Source of the DNA: a virus
DNA length: 36,263 bases
IMG/VR virus record: IMGVR_UViG_3300025655_000128
Coordinates: 1 to 36,263 of that record
Reading direction: 5' to 3' (one strand)
Positions 1-6,870 of the stretch are shown here, piece after piece (the stretch's first letter is position 1; the number at the start of each line of letters is the position of its first letter). Position numbers and translations under genes: made by a program. The notes below the pieces were generated by a model. The model was not told the DNA's origin. It did no database searches and was given only the letters and a program-made list of their open reading frames with translations.

Positions 1-994
1 TCTTATCCTCAGTAGTTTCTAGCAAGTGAACTGCAATCTCTCTAAGTAGAGTTGATTTACCACTACCAGTGCCAGAAGTCCAAAGAGTAATTTCACCAAA
101 GCGCATACCCTTTAGTTTGGCATTTAGCCCTACCATGAATTCGGGGTAAGGTACAGACTCCATTTCATTATAAGCAACCACACGATCCCATAGGTCTTCT
201 TTGTTAAGAATACCAGCAGGTGTGTATTCACAGGCATCATAAACAGCTTTTAGAACTTTGTCGGGGTCTTTAATCCAAGTATCGCTTGCATCCTTTTCTG
301 GAGTTTTAGCAATCTTGACCTTGTCATAACCAATAATACGTGCTGCTTCTTTTGTAGCCTCTTGGCCAACGGCATCATTATCGAACCAAATGATAACCTC
401 TTCGAAGTTGCGAATCCAGTCACGTTCTTCTACCAGATCTTTTAAGGTAGTGGCAGAGCGAATAGAAACAACAGGGTAAAAAGTATTATAGCGTTTATGC
501 CAAGCAGAAGCAACCGCCAAGGTGTCTAGCTCCCCCTCAGTAATTACTAAGCGCTTGCCACCATTAAACAGGTGCTGTCCGAAGAGACCACCTTTTACTT
601 TACCAACGTTAGCCTTAAACTCTTTAGGCAGACCTCTTACTTTATATCCTGTTAGCACACCCTCGTTATGATAAGGGTAGTAGTGAGCATCGATGGCTCC
701 GTTAATGTCATAAGACACCTTAACACCATAATACTCAGCTATTGTCTTGTTAATGTTTCGTTCACGGAAACCCCTAACAGGGTAGTCCTCAGAGACTTCT
801 CGTAAGCTTGGCCCCCAAGAGTTGTCAACAGATTCAAACTCTGATTCATCATTCATAGGCTTAACATAGTCCCCTTTCGCTCTGTGTGATTTTCCGCAGC
901 TGAAGCAGTAAGTAGAGCCGTCCTCATAGATTTGAAGAGGATCAGAGCCGCCGCAGTCATTACAAGGTTGATTCTTAGTAACTATTCGCCCCAT
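1..994 (-). CDS. T7 gp4-like DNA primase/helicase, C-terminus cut by the window edge
   Basis: Starts at an ATG at 994 behind GAGGAATAAAG and runs off the left edge, so about 331 residues are present. I translated it by hand. An N-terminal zinc finger is visible (Cys11, Cys14, Cys30, Cys33; CNDCGG then CFSCG). A Toprim primase core follows, with EGELDTLA and FDNDAVG, and near the edge a Walker A loop, SGTGSGKST, that opens the hexameric helicase domain. In T7 the same layout makes primers for the lagging strand and unwinds the fork with the phage DNA polymerase. It sits downstream of the exonuclease and DNA polymerase genes, as part of a T7-type replication module. The helicase motor beyond Walker A lies outside the window. 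Confidence 0.95.
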   Translation of the reverse strand, partial: MGRIVTKNQPCNDCGGSDPLQIYEDGSTYCFSCGKSHRAKGDYVKPMNDESEFESVDNSWGPSLREVSEDYPVRGFRERNINKTIAEYYGVKVSYDINGAIDAHYYPYHNEGVLTGYKVRGLPKEFKANVGKVKGGLFGQHLFNGGKRLVITEGELDTLAVASAWHKRYNTFYPVVSIRSATTLKDLVEERDWIRNFEEVIIWFDNDAVGQEATKEAARIIGYDKVKIAKTPEKDASDTWIKDPDKVLKAVYDACEYTPAGILNKEDLWDRVVAYNEMESVPYPEFMVGLNAKLKGMRFGEITLWTSGTGSGKSTLLREIAVHLLETTEDK

Positions 995-996
995 CT

Positions 997-1191
997 TTAT
1001 TCCTCGTCTGAGTTATCCGGTTCCATTGTCATTTCAGCTACAAACTTGCTCATCTCTGTAAAGAACAAGTAAAATAAAAGTGACAAAACAATATCAACTT
1101 CTACAATGTTAAACGTGTGGAGGATAATAGAACCTACTAAGTTAAGCATTGCAGCCATCCACAACGCTGGTGCAATTGGATGTATTTTCAT
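997..1191 (-). CDS. small two-helix membrane protein, unknown function
   Basis: 64 residues. Two hydrophobic stretches (about residues 8-25 and 30-44) are followed by an acidic tail ending DNSDEE, so an inner-membrane hairpin is likely. Its start overlaps the stop of the GIY-YIG gene by four bases and its stop is two bases from the primase/helicase start, so it is translated within the replication operon. I do not recognise a family. It could be a membrane anchor for replication or an exclusion protein, but nothing in the sequence decides this. Confidence 0.7.
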   Translation of the reverse strand: MKIHPIAPALWMAAMLNLVGSIILHTFNIVEVDIVLSLLFYLFFTEMSKFVAEMTMEPDNSDEE

Positions 1192-1658
1192 TCGTATTTC
1201 TTTCTCAAAGTTTTAGCATACGCTTTAGTCTTTTTAGTCGGACCCTCACTAGGAACAAACCTAATTGCAGCAATTTGGCGGTTATAAAATCGAGGTGTTT
1301 TACCATCCTTAAGATATTCCGTCATAGAATCAGAAAGCATTTGAAGGTAAGCTTCTGCGTAGTAAAGACCTCCTTTTGTATTATATAAGTCTATTATTTC
1401 AAAACTAAAGTTCTTTTTACCATACTTAGTGATATCTTTCTTTAGCGTTGTAGAAGACCCCATGTAAGTTTTCCAGCTCATAGGTTTACCATAGGTCTTA
1501 GATTTTTTCTTACCCCCATGCCAGAGCTGTTTCTTACCAATGTAATACTGTTTTGTTGTTAAGTTTTCAATACAGTATACAAAGCCAAACCATTCTTCAG
1601 CATTAAAGTTTTTATAACAACTCCAATGCCCTGTATCACTCACTAATTGCTTTGTCAT
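1188..1658 (-). CDS. GIY-YIG-type putative endonuclease
   Basis: 156 residues. The N-terminal half has the paired motif of GIY-YIG nucleases: VYC near residue 28 and YYIG at 38-41, separated by a short turn. A lysine-rich stretch (KKQLW, KKKSK) follows, and a later YYAEAY supplies a candidate metal-binding glutamate. Members of this superfamily make double-strand or branched-DNA cuts. In phages they act as homing or host-DNA-degrading enzymes. The gene lies between the exonuclease, whose end it overlaps by 23 bases, and the helicase, a place where T7-like phages often keep nucleases. A role in junction processing or host DNA breakdown is inference. Confidence 0.7.
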   Translation of the reverse strand: MTKQLVSDTGHWSCYKNFNAEEWFGFVYCIENLTTKQYYIGKKQLWHGGKKKSKTYGKPMSWKTYMGSSTTLKKDITKYGKKNFSFEIIDLYNTKGGLYYAEAYLQMLSDSMTEYLKDGKTPRFYNRQIAAIRFVPSEGPTKKTKAYAKTLRKKYE

Positions 1659-2349
1659 AGACTTCTCGCTTTACTTTGAAATGATCATTCATGTGTCGCC
1701 AAATGTGAATTAAACGACCATTAGCAATCATATACTCATACCCCTCCTCTTTATAAAACTTTTCATAAGCTTTACAAACAGAGGCCCGATAGTCTGTAGA
1801 CCCTTCTAGAATAGCTTCAGCTGTTTTAGGTCCAATCCTAGGGATCCCTGGAATGTTATCCGTTGGATCACCCATTATAACTTGTTTCCAATAGAAGTAC
1901 TCTGCATATGCTTCCTTAACCTCGTAAATAAACTCCTTACGTGGGTTGTAGTGTAGCCCTGGGATACAGTCAAGATCCTTGTCAACCGAAATAACAATAT
2001 TCTCAATACAAGCTGCAGTAAGCTCATTTGCCCAAACACGGATCATATCATCTGCTTCACAGTTATCTGTAAAAATACAGCCTTCGTAACGTTCTACTAT
2101 GTCAGACTTCAAATCTAAGAACCATTCTGGTCTTGTTGATTTTGACTTTGTCCTGTTACCTTTATAGTTAGGAAACAAGTCTACTCTAAAGTTGTCAGGG
2201 CCACCAAGGGCCATGACGTAGTCTGTAGCAAAAACACTTTCAAGTGAGCTATTAAACAACCCATCAAATTTATCATTTGCTTCTTGTTTAGTATCCATAC
2301 CCCATATACTCATGTAGAGAAGTACATCACCGTCAATAATAGCTATCAT
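1636..2349 (-). CDS. FEN/PIN-type 5'-3' exonuclease (T7 gp6-like role)
   Basis: 237 residues, the size of T4 RNase H/T7 gp6-type 5' nucleases. Metal-binding acidic residues are visible in order: DGD at 6-8, EADD at 98-101, and DKDLD at 123-127. The helix-3-turn-helix DNA-binding motif reads GDPTDNIPGIPRIGPKTA at about 160-177. The family removes RNA primers from lagging strands and helps degrade host DNA to feed phage synthesis. The ATG at 2349 is preceded by AAAGGAAAACTT. A 19-nt motif that also precedes the SSB gene lies just upstream (2361-2379). Confidence 0.92.
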   Translation of the reverse strand: MIAIIDGDVLLYMSIWGMDTKQEANDKFDGLFNSSLESVFATDYVMALGGPDNFRVDLFPNYKGNRTKSKSTRPEWFLDLKSDIVERYEGCIFTDNCEADDMIRVWANELTAACIENIVISVDKDLDCIPGLHYNPRKEFIYEVKEAYAEYFYWKQVIMGDPTDNIPGIPRIGPKTAEAILEGSTDYRASVCKAYEKFYKEEGYEYMIANGRLIHIWRHMNDHFKVKREVYDKAISE

Positions 2350-2360
2350 AAGTTTTCCTT

Positions 2361-2379
2361 TATTGTTCTTTAACGTCAG
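2361..2379 (-). repeat. 19-nt repeated intergenic motif, copy 1
   Basis: Plus strand reads TATTGTTCTTTAACGTCAG. A copy with one difference lies at 14341-14359. Both are in the short leader of a minus-strand DNA-metabolism gene, 12 bases before the exonuclease start here and 47 bases before the SSB start there. It could be a promoter, a processing site or a regulator site. Two copies are too few to decide. Confidence 0.4.
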
Positions 2380-2392
2380 CTAATTTTTTCTC

Positions 2393-2857
2393 TTACTCTT
2401 CTTGGTCTTCCTTCCAAGACTCCCAGTTCCTATCAATCCCCCAGTCTTCAATAAGCTCTTGCGAGGCCTCTGTTTTCAAACCATCGTCCTCAAAATCATA
2501 CGAGTAAGATTCCTCTTCTCCGTCTTTATACTCTCCAACAAACATCATTCCTTCTTCATGGAAAGTAGCTTCAATTTTGATGTTATGAAGCTTTTCCCCA
2601 TAAGAGTATGCCGCTATTGGAGGCCCCCAAGCAGTATCAAAGTTAATTGTTAGCATGTTGTTAGCTTCGTCGAGATCCCAGCTTGCGTTTTGAGCCTCCC
2701 ACTTTGTTCCCCAAAGTTTAACTGCCTCATTATAGTCCCACTCTCCGATTGGGCAAAGTGTTTCTAAGAGTTTGTCTTCTTCCAAAGCCCGTACAATAAG
2801 ATCCAGTTTATTTTTACGGCCAGAGATTACGACGCTGTTCATACACCAGTTTGGCAT
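2393..2857 (-). CDS. Api92-like ferredoxin-fold protein (YubB/DUF1281-type)
   Basis: 154 residues from the ATG at 2857, chosen over an upstream ATG at 2884 because it gives the family-typical start MPNWCMN and has AAGGAAAC eight bases upstream. The protein resembles the small Api92/YubB family found in phages and plasmids, with an N-terminal MPNWC, a central WGT(K)W segment, NFDTAWGPP and an acidic tail. The family has a ferredoxin-like fold and no established activity. It overlaps nothing and follows the MazG-like gene by one base. Confidence 0.75.
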   Translation of the reverse strand: MPNWCMNSVVISGRKNKLDLIVRALEEDKLLETLCPIGEWDYNEAVKLWGTKWEAQNASWDLDEANNMLTINFDTAWGPPIAAYSYGEKLHNIKIEATFHEEGMMFVGEYKDGEEESYSYDFEDDGLKTEASQELIEDWGIDRNWESWKEDQEE

Positions 2858-2858
2858 T

Positions 2859-3146
2859 TTAGTTTCCTTTTCCATTAATAGCACGAGTTTCTAGTTTGTT
2901 GATGTTATGCTTCATCAACCGATTCAGCGTGTAACCTCGACTGCGTGCAATCATAGTTACATACCACAGTACATCAGAAAGCTCATCAAAGATTTCATCG
3001 CTATGACGAGTGCCTTTGCGTGTTTCTTTAACTCGCTCAGACATCACCTCACCCACCTCTGCAGCAAGGCCTGTAAAGAGGGTCTCACTTGTAGTCCCTT
3101 CCTCAAAAAAGCATTCAGCTTGAAGTTCATATTTCTTAACTCGCAT
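2859..3146 (-). CDS. MazG-like nucleotide pyrophosphohydrolase
   Basis: 95 residues from the ATG at 3146, which has AAGGAG seven bases upstream; a longer reading from 3182 lacks this. The all-alpha NTP-pyrophosphohydrolase signature is present: AEVGEV with Glu30 and Glu33, then DELSDVLWYV with Glu55 and Asp58, the acidic cluster that binds magnesium. Family enzymes hydrolyse (d)NTPs or (p)ppGpp to monophosphate and pyrophosphate. In phages they are thought to adjust nucleotide pools or host alarmone levels. It overlaps the upstream gene by 11 bases. Confidence 0.85.
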   Translation of the reverse strand: MRVKKYELQAECFFEEGTTSETLFTGLAAEVGEVMSERVKETRKGTRHSDEIFDELSDVLWYVTMIARSRGYTLNRLMKHNINKLETRAINGKGN

Positions 3147-3363
3147 AGTAGGCTCCTTCAGGTAAGTTAAAAGCTGCAACAATGTCTTTAAATTGCTGGC
3201 TAGATAGCATAATCATTTGAACACCGTCTGACTCGTCAATCTGACGAATGTAGATATCATCATCATACAAAATTACTTCAACATCATCGTGTCTTCCTTT
3301 TCCATCTAGAGTAGTTATAGTGATACCTTCACCACGATCCGTATCAAATTCAATAGTAAACAT
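3136..3363 (-). CDS. small conserved-looking phage protein, unknown
   Basis: 75 residues, acidic (many Asp/Glu), no cysteines, no membrane segment, ending LPEGAYYAS. The pattern suggests a small beta-rich cytoplasmic protein. It overlaps the MazG-like gene at its stop, which implies coupled translation. I recognise no family. Confidence 0.65.
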   Translation of the reverse strand: MFTIEFDTDRGEGITITTLDGKGRHDDVEVILYDDDIYIRQIDESDGVQMIMLSSQQFKDIVAAFNLPEGAYYAS

Positions 3364-3364
3364 T

Positions 3365-3568
3365 TTATCTCTTTACCTGCCAGTAAACCCAAGCACGAGC
3401 ACAATGCCCTGAACCAAGTAAGGTGTCAAGTAAGAACACCAAGTTAAACTTATTGTTGCGTTTGCTTTCCCAACTTCTAGCGGAAAAGGTTTGATTTAAC
3501 TCTCCCCCTAATGAAAAATTCAACAGCATAGACAAATTGATAGCAATCTTTTTTAGACGCTTAGACAT
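3365..3568 (-). CDS. short phage protein with NQTFSAR signature
   Basis: 67 residues, basic N-terminus (MSKRLKK), a weakly hydrophobic first third, then NQTFSAR and a C-terminal HCARAWVYW. From memory, small phage and prophage proteins with this NQTFSAR plus aromatic/Cys-His ending are common, but no function is assigned to them. It overlaps the upstream repeat-protein gene by eight bases. Confidence 0.65.
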   Translation of the reverse strand: MSKRLKKIAINLSMLLNFSLGGELNQTFSARSWESKRNNKFNLVFLLDTLLGSGHCARAWVYWQVKR

Positions 3569-3977
3569 CTTTGTTCTCCTTTAAGGTATCCTGAACTCCG
3601 CAACGATAGCCCTCTTCACAGCCCTCTTCGTAACCATCATCGTAGCCATCTGTGTAGCCTTCTTTACGGCCTTCTTTGAAGCCTTCTTCATGGCCCTCTT
3701 CGCGAGCGTCATTCTCCTCTGCTTCCGCAGTCCGGTAGCCGGAGTTGTAGCCCTCCTCATGACCAGCGTCATAACCACTATCATAACCCTCCTCATACAT
3801 CAACTCTGCTTCAGAGGTATACTCTGACAGGGCTTCTCCAACACAGTTCTCTTCAAGCTCCTCAAGCAGTGCCACAAGATCTAGATCAAGTTCTAGAGTA
3901 TCGTGAGCCTTAACCTCTTTGTAAAAACGATCAAACATTATACGAATAGTTTCTTCTACTGAGTAAGTAACTGACAT
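3561..3977 (-). CDS. tetrapeptide glycine-repeat protein (GxxxG every four residues)
   Basis: 138 residues. The first 60 look like an ordinary acidic alpha-helical domain. From residue 64 the protein has 14 glycines exactly four residues apart in two runs (64-80 and 95-127), mostly as EEGY, DSGY, EEGH and KEGR. The regular period could give a glycine stripe along a helix, a self-association surface. Similar GxxxG strings occur in Yae1-like proteins, but I claim no homology. The DNA is correspondingly repetitive. Start at 3977 is preceded by GAGGAATAAAAG. Confidence 0.75.
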   Translation of the reverse strand: MSVTYSVEETIRIMFDRFYKEVKAHDTLELDLDLVALLEELEENCVGEALSEYTSEAELMYEEGYDSGYDAGHEEGYNSGYRTAEAEENDAREEGHEEGFKEGRKEGYTDGYDDGYEEGCEEGYRCGVQDTLKENKDV

Positions 3978-3980
3978 CTT

Positions 3981-4331
3981 TTATTCCTCTGAAATTGTTT
4001 CAAGAAAGATTACCTCAAGAAAGTGGCAAACTTTTTCTGCATTTACTTCTTTACCGTCTCGATAAAAGCCTTCTAGCTCCATATCGACACCAACACACAT
4101 CTCCCCGTATTCCCCTAAGAGGAACACAGCAAGGTCTTCATCGTTTGCTGCGCTAGTACACAAAACCATTTCTGCACCATATTCTGTTTCAAACCAACCA
4201 GAGATCTCGCTGTCTTTCTCAGCAAGAAGTTCTTTGTACTTTTCTTCTAGTTCCCTGAACTTAGCTTCAGCAGACCATGCTCGTAAAGCCCACTCTTCTT
4301 TCGTTGCTGCGGCTATGCGATAATCACTCAT
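3981..4331 (-). CDS. small protein with N-terminal coiled coil, unknown
   Basis: 116 residues. Residues about 12-45 (EEWALRAWSAEAKFRELEE onward) read as a charged helix likely to form a coiled coil. The rest is an acidic mixed domain with DLAVFLLGEYGE. No catalytic pattern is evident. The start at 4331 lies inside the stop of the upstream gene (ATGAGTGA) and has GGAG upstream, so translation is coupled. Confidence 0.65.
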   Translation of the reverse strand: MSDYRIAAATKEEWALRAWSAEAKFRELEEKYKELLAEKDSEISGWFETEYGAEMVLCTSAANDEDLAVFLLGEYGEMCVGVDMELEGFYRDGKEVNAEKVCHFLEVIFLETISEE

Positions 4332-4521
4332 AGTCTTTCACTCCATGCTTCTCAATGTCTTCTAGCACATGCTTTAACATCCACTCGATGTCTTCTTTGT
4401 CCTCACCCATGATCCTTACAGGCTCTACAGTGTAACCACCTGACCTGTAGTTCTCATGTATGCCATACCAGACTTCACCGTCAGGTTCTGTGTGTTTCAT
4501 CAGTTGATAGTGCCAAGTCAT
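4324..4521 (-). CDS. small phage protein (MTWHYQLMK...), unknown
   Basis: 65 residues, starting MTWHYQLMKHTEPDGEVWYGIHE. It looks like a small antiparallel beta domain followed by a helix. Such short phage proteins beginning MTWxY are frequent, but no function is known to me. The start site (GAAGGAGAAACAG before ATG) is nearly identical to the junction between the two WYLN genes upstream, which suggests that the duplication there included this junction. Confidence 0.65.
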   Translation of the reverse strand: MTWHYQLMKHTEPDGEVWYGIHENYRSGGYTVEPVRIMGEDKEDIEWMLKHVLEDIEKHGVKDYE

Positions 4522-4837
4522 TCTGTTTCTCCTTCAATACATAAGTGATACCCTCAATTACGACCTCTTTGCCATCACAGGTAGCCTTAGTTGTGGCTTT
4601 CTTGTGCTCTTGTTCTGTTAGAGGCTTATCGTTTAAGTAGTAAGCCTTGTAACCACCAGTTCCTTCAACAGCTGGACCAGCCTCACGGTGTAGTTTATCG
4701 TTCAGATACCACTCCGTAGTGCCATTAGCGAGCTCAATAGCTGGACCATCCTCACGGTGCAGCTTATCGTTTAGGTACCAATACTTAGTGCCATCAGGGT
4801 ATACTTTTACTGTGTACTTAATCGTTTTGTTAGTCAT
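4481..4837 (-). CDS. WYLN-repeat protein, downstream tandem paralogue with read-through tail
   Basis: 118 residues. Three repeats of about 20 residues carry the core WYLNDKLHREDGPAIE; the third is the variant YYLNDKPLTEQE. MORN-like repeats of this W/Y-LN-K-HREDGPA type occur in bacteria and phages, and their role is unclear. It is a close paralogue of the gene at 4839-5147. That one stops after VLKEK at a TAG. Here the same position is CAG, so the frame runs on for 14 extra residues and ends 41 bases inside the next gene. Confidence 0.75.
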   Translation of the reverse strand: MTNKTIKYTVKVYPDGTKYWYLNDKLHREDGPAIELANGTTEWYLNDKLHREAGPAVEGTGGYKAYYLNDKPLTEQEHKKATTKATCDGKEVVIEGITYVLKEKQNDLALSTDETHRT

Positions 4838-4838
4838 T

Positions 4839-5147
4839 CTATTTCTCCTTCAATACATAAGTAACACCATCAATTACTACTTCCTTGCCTGAACAAGAGG
4901 TAGGCTTAGACGTAGTAGCTCTCTTGTACTCTTGTTCTGTCAGAAGCTTATCGTTTAAGTAGTAAGCCTTGTAACCATCACCGTACTCAATAGCTGGACC
5001 ATCCTCACGGTGGTACTTACCATTTAGGTACCAAGACTTATCACCATTAACGTACTCACAAGCTGGACCATCCTCACGGTGACGTCTACCATTCAGGTAC
5101 CAATGCTTAGAGCCATCAGCGTAGACTCTTGCTGTATATTCAATCAT
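4839..5147 (-). CDS. WYLN-repeat protein, upstream tandem paralogue
   Basis: 102 residues from the ATG at 5147, behind GGAGAAGATAGA; a longer reading from 5171 lies inside the previous gene. It has three repeats (WYLNGRRHREDGPACE, WYLNGKYHREDGPAIE, YYLNDKLLTEQEY) and a C-terminal cap ending DGVTYVLKEK. The layout matches the paralogue at 4481-4837 throughout, showing a recent tandem gene duplication. Stop TAG and the next ATG are separated by one base. Function unknown. Confidence 0.75.
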   Translation of the reverse strand: MIEYTARVYADGSKHWYLNGRRHREDGPACEYVNGDKSWYLNGKYHREDGPAIEYGDGYKAYYLNDKLLTEQEYKRATTSKPTSCSGKEVVIDGVTYVLKEK

Positions 5148-5305
5148 TCTATCTTCTCCAAAACTAAACATTGATTGTATTCAACTACAAATCCACAAGC
5201 ACGAAGGAAGTTTTGAAACTCTTCAAGAACACTATCCATAGACGCATGTTCTGCCATTTCTATTTCAATCTTTGTGCCGTCACTGTGTTGGTGTGTAAAC
5301 TTCAT
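5144..5305 (-). CDS. 53-residue phage protein with FLRACGF motif
   Basis: Reads MKFTHQHSDGTKIEIEMAEH, a middle helix, then FQNFLRACGFVVEYNQC and an end in LEKIE. A beta hairpin followed by a helix ending F(L)R-CGF recalls very small phage proteins that I know only as hypothetical. The start has an excellent GGAGG site nine bases upstream. ATGA overlaps join it to genes on both sides (stop TGA at 5144 inside the next start; start inside the stop of the 19-residue frame). Confidence 0.65.
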   Translation of the reverse strand: MKFTHQHSDGTKIEIEMAEHASMDSVLEEFQNFLRACGFVVEYNQCLVLEKIE

Positions 5306-5361
5306 CCTTTATCCTCCATCGTGCCTTTTAATGTAGCCAAGACGTTCTCAAGTTTAGTCAT
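5302..5361 (-). CDS. 19-residue micro-ORF, probable remnant of the MTKLE family
   Basis: Reads MTKLENVLATLKGTMEDKG. Its start overlaps the previous stop as ATGA and its stop overlaps the next start as ATGA, so a ribosome could pass straight through. Its first five residues and start context match the alanine-rich genes at 6435, 6603 and 6895. It may be a shrunken copy that now serves mainly as a coupling leader, with GGAGG of the next gene inside it. Whether the peptide itself matters is unknown. Confidence 0.4.
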   Translation of the reverse strand: MTKLENVLATLKGTMEDKG

Positions 5362-5684
5362 TTGATAATCCAATCCATATTCCTCCAGTCAGTATCTTCT
5401 GGCATCATCTCAACTTTGTCGCCATGAAGTTCTTGTAGTCGATTCCAGATATGAGCATTGTTCATTCTCAGTCTGTACGACTCTTTATAACAAAGATATG
5501 TGCTACCACTAGAACTTTTAAAGTAGTAGTTATCGTCGGTCTCGTTTACTTCTGTGATACCACTATTCATTCGCCAAGAGCTGCCATCTAAGTAACCGCC
5601 AGAAGTGCCAACAAGCAGACGATAGTGAGGGTCGTCACCTTTCATCTTGATAACTACCCAGTTGTCACAGTTATATTCACTCAT
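5358..5684 (-). CDS. conserved phage protein (SGGYLDG / NNAHIW type), unknown
   Basis: 108 residues with NWVVIKMKGDD, SGGYLDGSSWRMNSGI, and the end RMNNAHIWNRLQ...EDTDWRNMDW. From memory this matches a family of hypothetical proteins spread through environmental phages; no activity is known. It reads as a small mixed alpha/beta cytoplasmic domain rich in aromatic residues. AAAGGAGAG precedes the ATG at 5684. Confidence 0.7.
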   Translation of the reverse strand: MSEYNCDNWVVIKMKGDDPHYRLLVGTSGGYLDGSSWRMNSGITEVNETDDNYYFKSSSGSTYLCYKESYRLRMNNAHIWNRLQELHGDKVEMMPEDTDWRNMDWIIK

Positions 5685-5696
5685 TACTTCTCTCCT

Positions 5697-6200
5697 TTAA
5701 TCCCAAAGACTTTCAAAGTACTTTCCAAACAACTTGAACCCGTTGTTCATACGTTCTTGATGTATTTTCATTGCAGCACGGTCAACACGAAAGGTATCGT
5801 TGGGTCCATGTTTCATAACACTGTAACCTTCTTCATCAGCATCTTCAAAGTAGAAGTCAGACTCACCGCTGTAGTATTGCTCTTCCCAGTCGTAATTCTT
5901 TTGATGAAAAGACCAAATCATCTCATTTAGCACCCAAGTCCACCGTTCGTGGTGAGTGTCGTCAGTACCTCCAAGCCAGTTGCCGTTGATGTCCACGCTG
6001 TCAGATTTTGGTTTAAGGTCTGGCGGACAGTCATCCACATCTACGTAAGGTGCGCCATGCTTTGCTAGGGCTAGCTTTACAAGCATTGGTTCAATAATCA
6101 TAGCAAGAGTGTGATCCATTGACCAGATGTCGTAGTCATCTATCTGTATGCTTGTTTCTCGTTCACCCTCGTCTGAGTATGGTCCAATATTAACTTTCAT
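5697..6200 (-). CDS. conserved phage protein (WSMDHTLA / HERWTWVLNEMIW type), unknown
   Basis: 167 residues. Distinctive stretches are WSMDHTLAMIIEPML, KHGAPYVDVDD, HERWTWVLNEMIWSFHQ and the C-terminal RMNNGFKLFGKYFESLW. I recall this arrangement from many phage genomes as a protein of unknown function, always near replication or accessory genes. The His/Asp/Glu-rich core might bind metal, but no catalytic motif is certain. Good ribosome binding site GAGGAG before 6200. Confidence 0.75.
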   Translation of the reverse strand: MKVNIGPYSDEGERETSIQIDDYDIWSMDHTLAMIIEPMLVKLALAKHGAPYVDVDDCPPDLKPKSDSVDINGNWLGGTDDTHHERWTWVLNEMIWSFHQKNYDWEEQYYSGESDFYFEDADEEGYSVMKHGPNDTFRVDRAAMKIHQERMNNGFKLFGKYFESLWD

Positions 6201-6204
6201 TTTC

Positions 6205-6435
6205 CTACTCCTCTTGCTTCTTCAGTTCAGCTTCATACGCAGCACGAGCAGCATCATAAGCACCACGAGCAGCACGAACAGCATCCCAAGCATCCTCAGC
6301 AGCATCAGCAGCAGCATCCCAAGCAGCATAAGCATCCTCAGCATCACCCTCAGCAGCATCATTAGCATCCTCAGAAGCATCCAGAGCAACATAAGCAGCA
6401 TCACGGGCAGCTTTCAGGTCTTCAAGTTTAGTCAT
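6205..6435 (-). CDS. alanine-rich repeat protein, MTKLE family, third copy
   Basis: 76 residues: MTKLEDLKAARDAAY then alanine-rich short repeats (DAAEDAW, AARGAYDAARAAYEAEL) and a KKQEE end. It should form a single long helix. Coded by GCT-rich DNA made of short repeats. It overlaps the end of the upstream copy through AATGACTAA. Of the three full-size loci, two look intact. Function unknown; antifreeze-like, scaffold-like or nucleic-acid-mimic roles would all be guesses. Confidence 0.7.
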   Translation of the reverse strand: MTKLEDLKAARDAAYVALDASEDANDAAEGDAEDAYAAWDAAADAAEDAWDAVRAARGAYDAARAAYEAELKKQEE

Positions 6436-6870
6436 TTTCTTTTTCCTTTTGCTTCTTTAGTTTAGCAGCATTAGCAGCGTACCGAGCAGCATTAGCAGCA
6501 TTATCAGCCGTGCAACTTTCTCAGCAGCACGAGCAGCACGAGCAGCACGAGCAGCATCACGAGCAGCATCACTGGCAGCCTTTAGCTCTTCAAGTTTAGT
6601 CATTTTCTTTCTCCTCTTGGTATTTTAGTTCAGCCTCATACGCATCACGAGCAGCACGAGCAGCAGCAGCGTTAGCAGCAGAACGAGCAGCATCAGCAGC
6701 ATACCAAGCAGTATTAGCATCCTCAGCGGCAGCACAAGCCTCACGAGCAGCAGCACGAGCAGCATAAGCAGCAGCACGAGCAGCACGAGCATCAGCACAA
6801 GCCTCATCCACAGCAGCACAAGCATCATCGCGGATGTTGTAAGCGGCAACAATAGCCGCCTCATAAACAG
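6222..6870. repeat. GC-rich microrepeat tract coding alanine repeats
   Basis: The plus strand is dense in AGCAGC and AGCAGCACG units across three neighbouring genes. The tract creates spurious Leu/Met-rich frames on the same strand. It is a likely substrate for slippage and unequal recombination, which fits the frameshifted middle copy. Confidence 0.75.
6428..6603 (-). pseudogene. frameshifted alanine-rich MTKLE copy
   Basis: Begins MTKLEELKAASDAARDAAR with a good GAGGAGAAAG site, then loses frame near 6505-6526. In the opening frame it ends at 6457 after 48 residues with an out-of-family Leu/Met-rich tail. Shifting the frame by one base restores the family pattern (ADNAANAARYAANAAKLKK) and the shared ending KEKEND, whose stop overlaps the next MTKLE start at 6435. 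So this is the middle member of the tandem array, inactivated or split by a one-base change (or a sequencing error). Confidence 0.65.

Noticed and set aside
3581-3796. Same-strand frame of 71 codons within the glycine-repeat gene
   Set aside because: Out-of-frame reading of the repeat DNA (MRRVMIVVM...), with the real frame better supported by its ribosome site and gene junctions.
6222-6864. Leucine/methionine-rich same-strand frames in the alanine-rich array
   Set aside because: They arise by reading GCT repeats one base out (CTG/TGC), and start without a suitable ribosome site.
6222-6870. CRISPR array, because of regular AGCAGCACG repeats
   Set aside because: Units are 6-9 bases, in frame with alanine codons, and there are no spacers of constant length nor cas genes.
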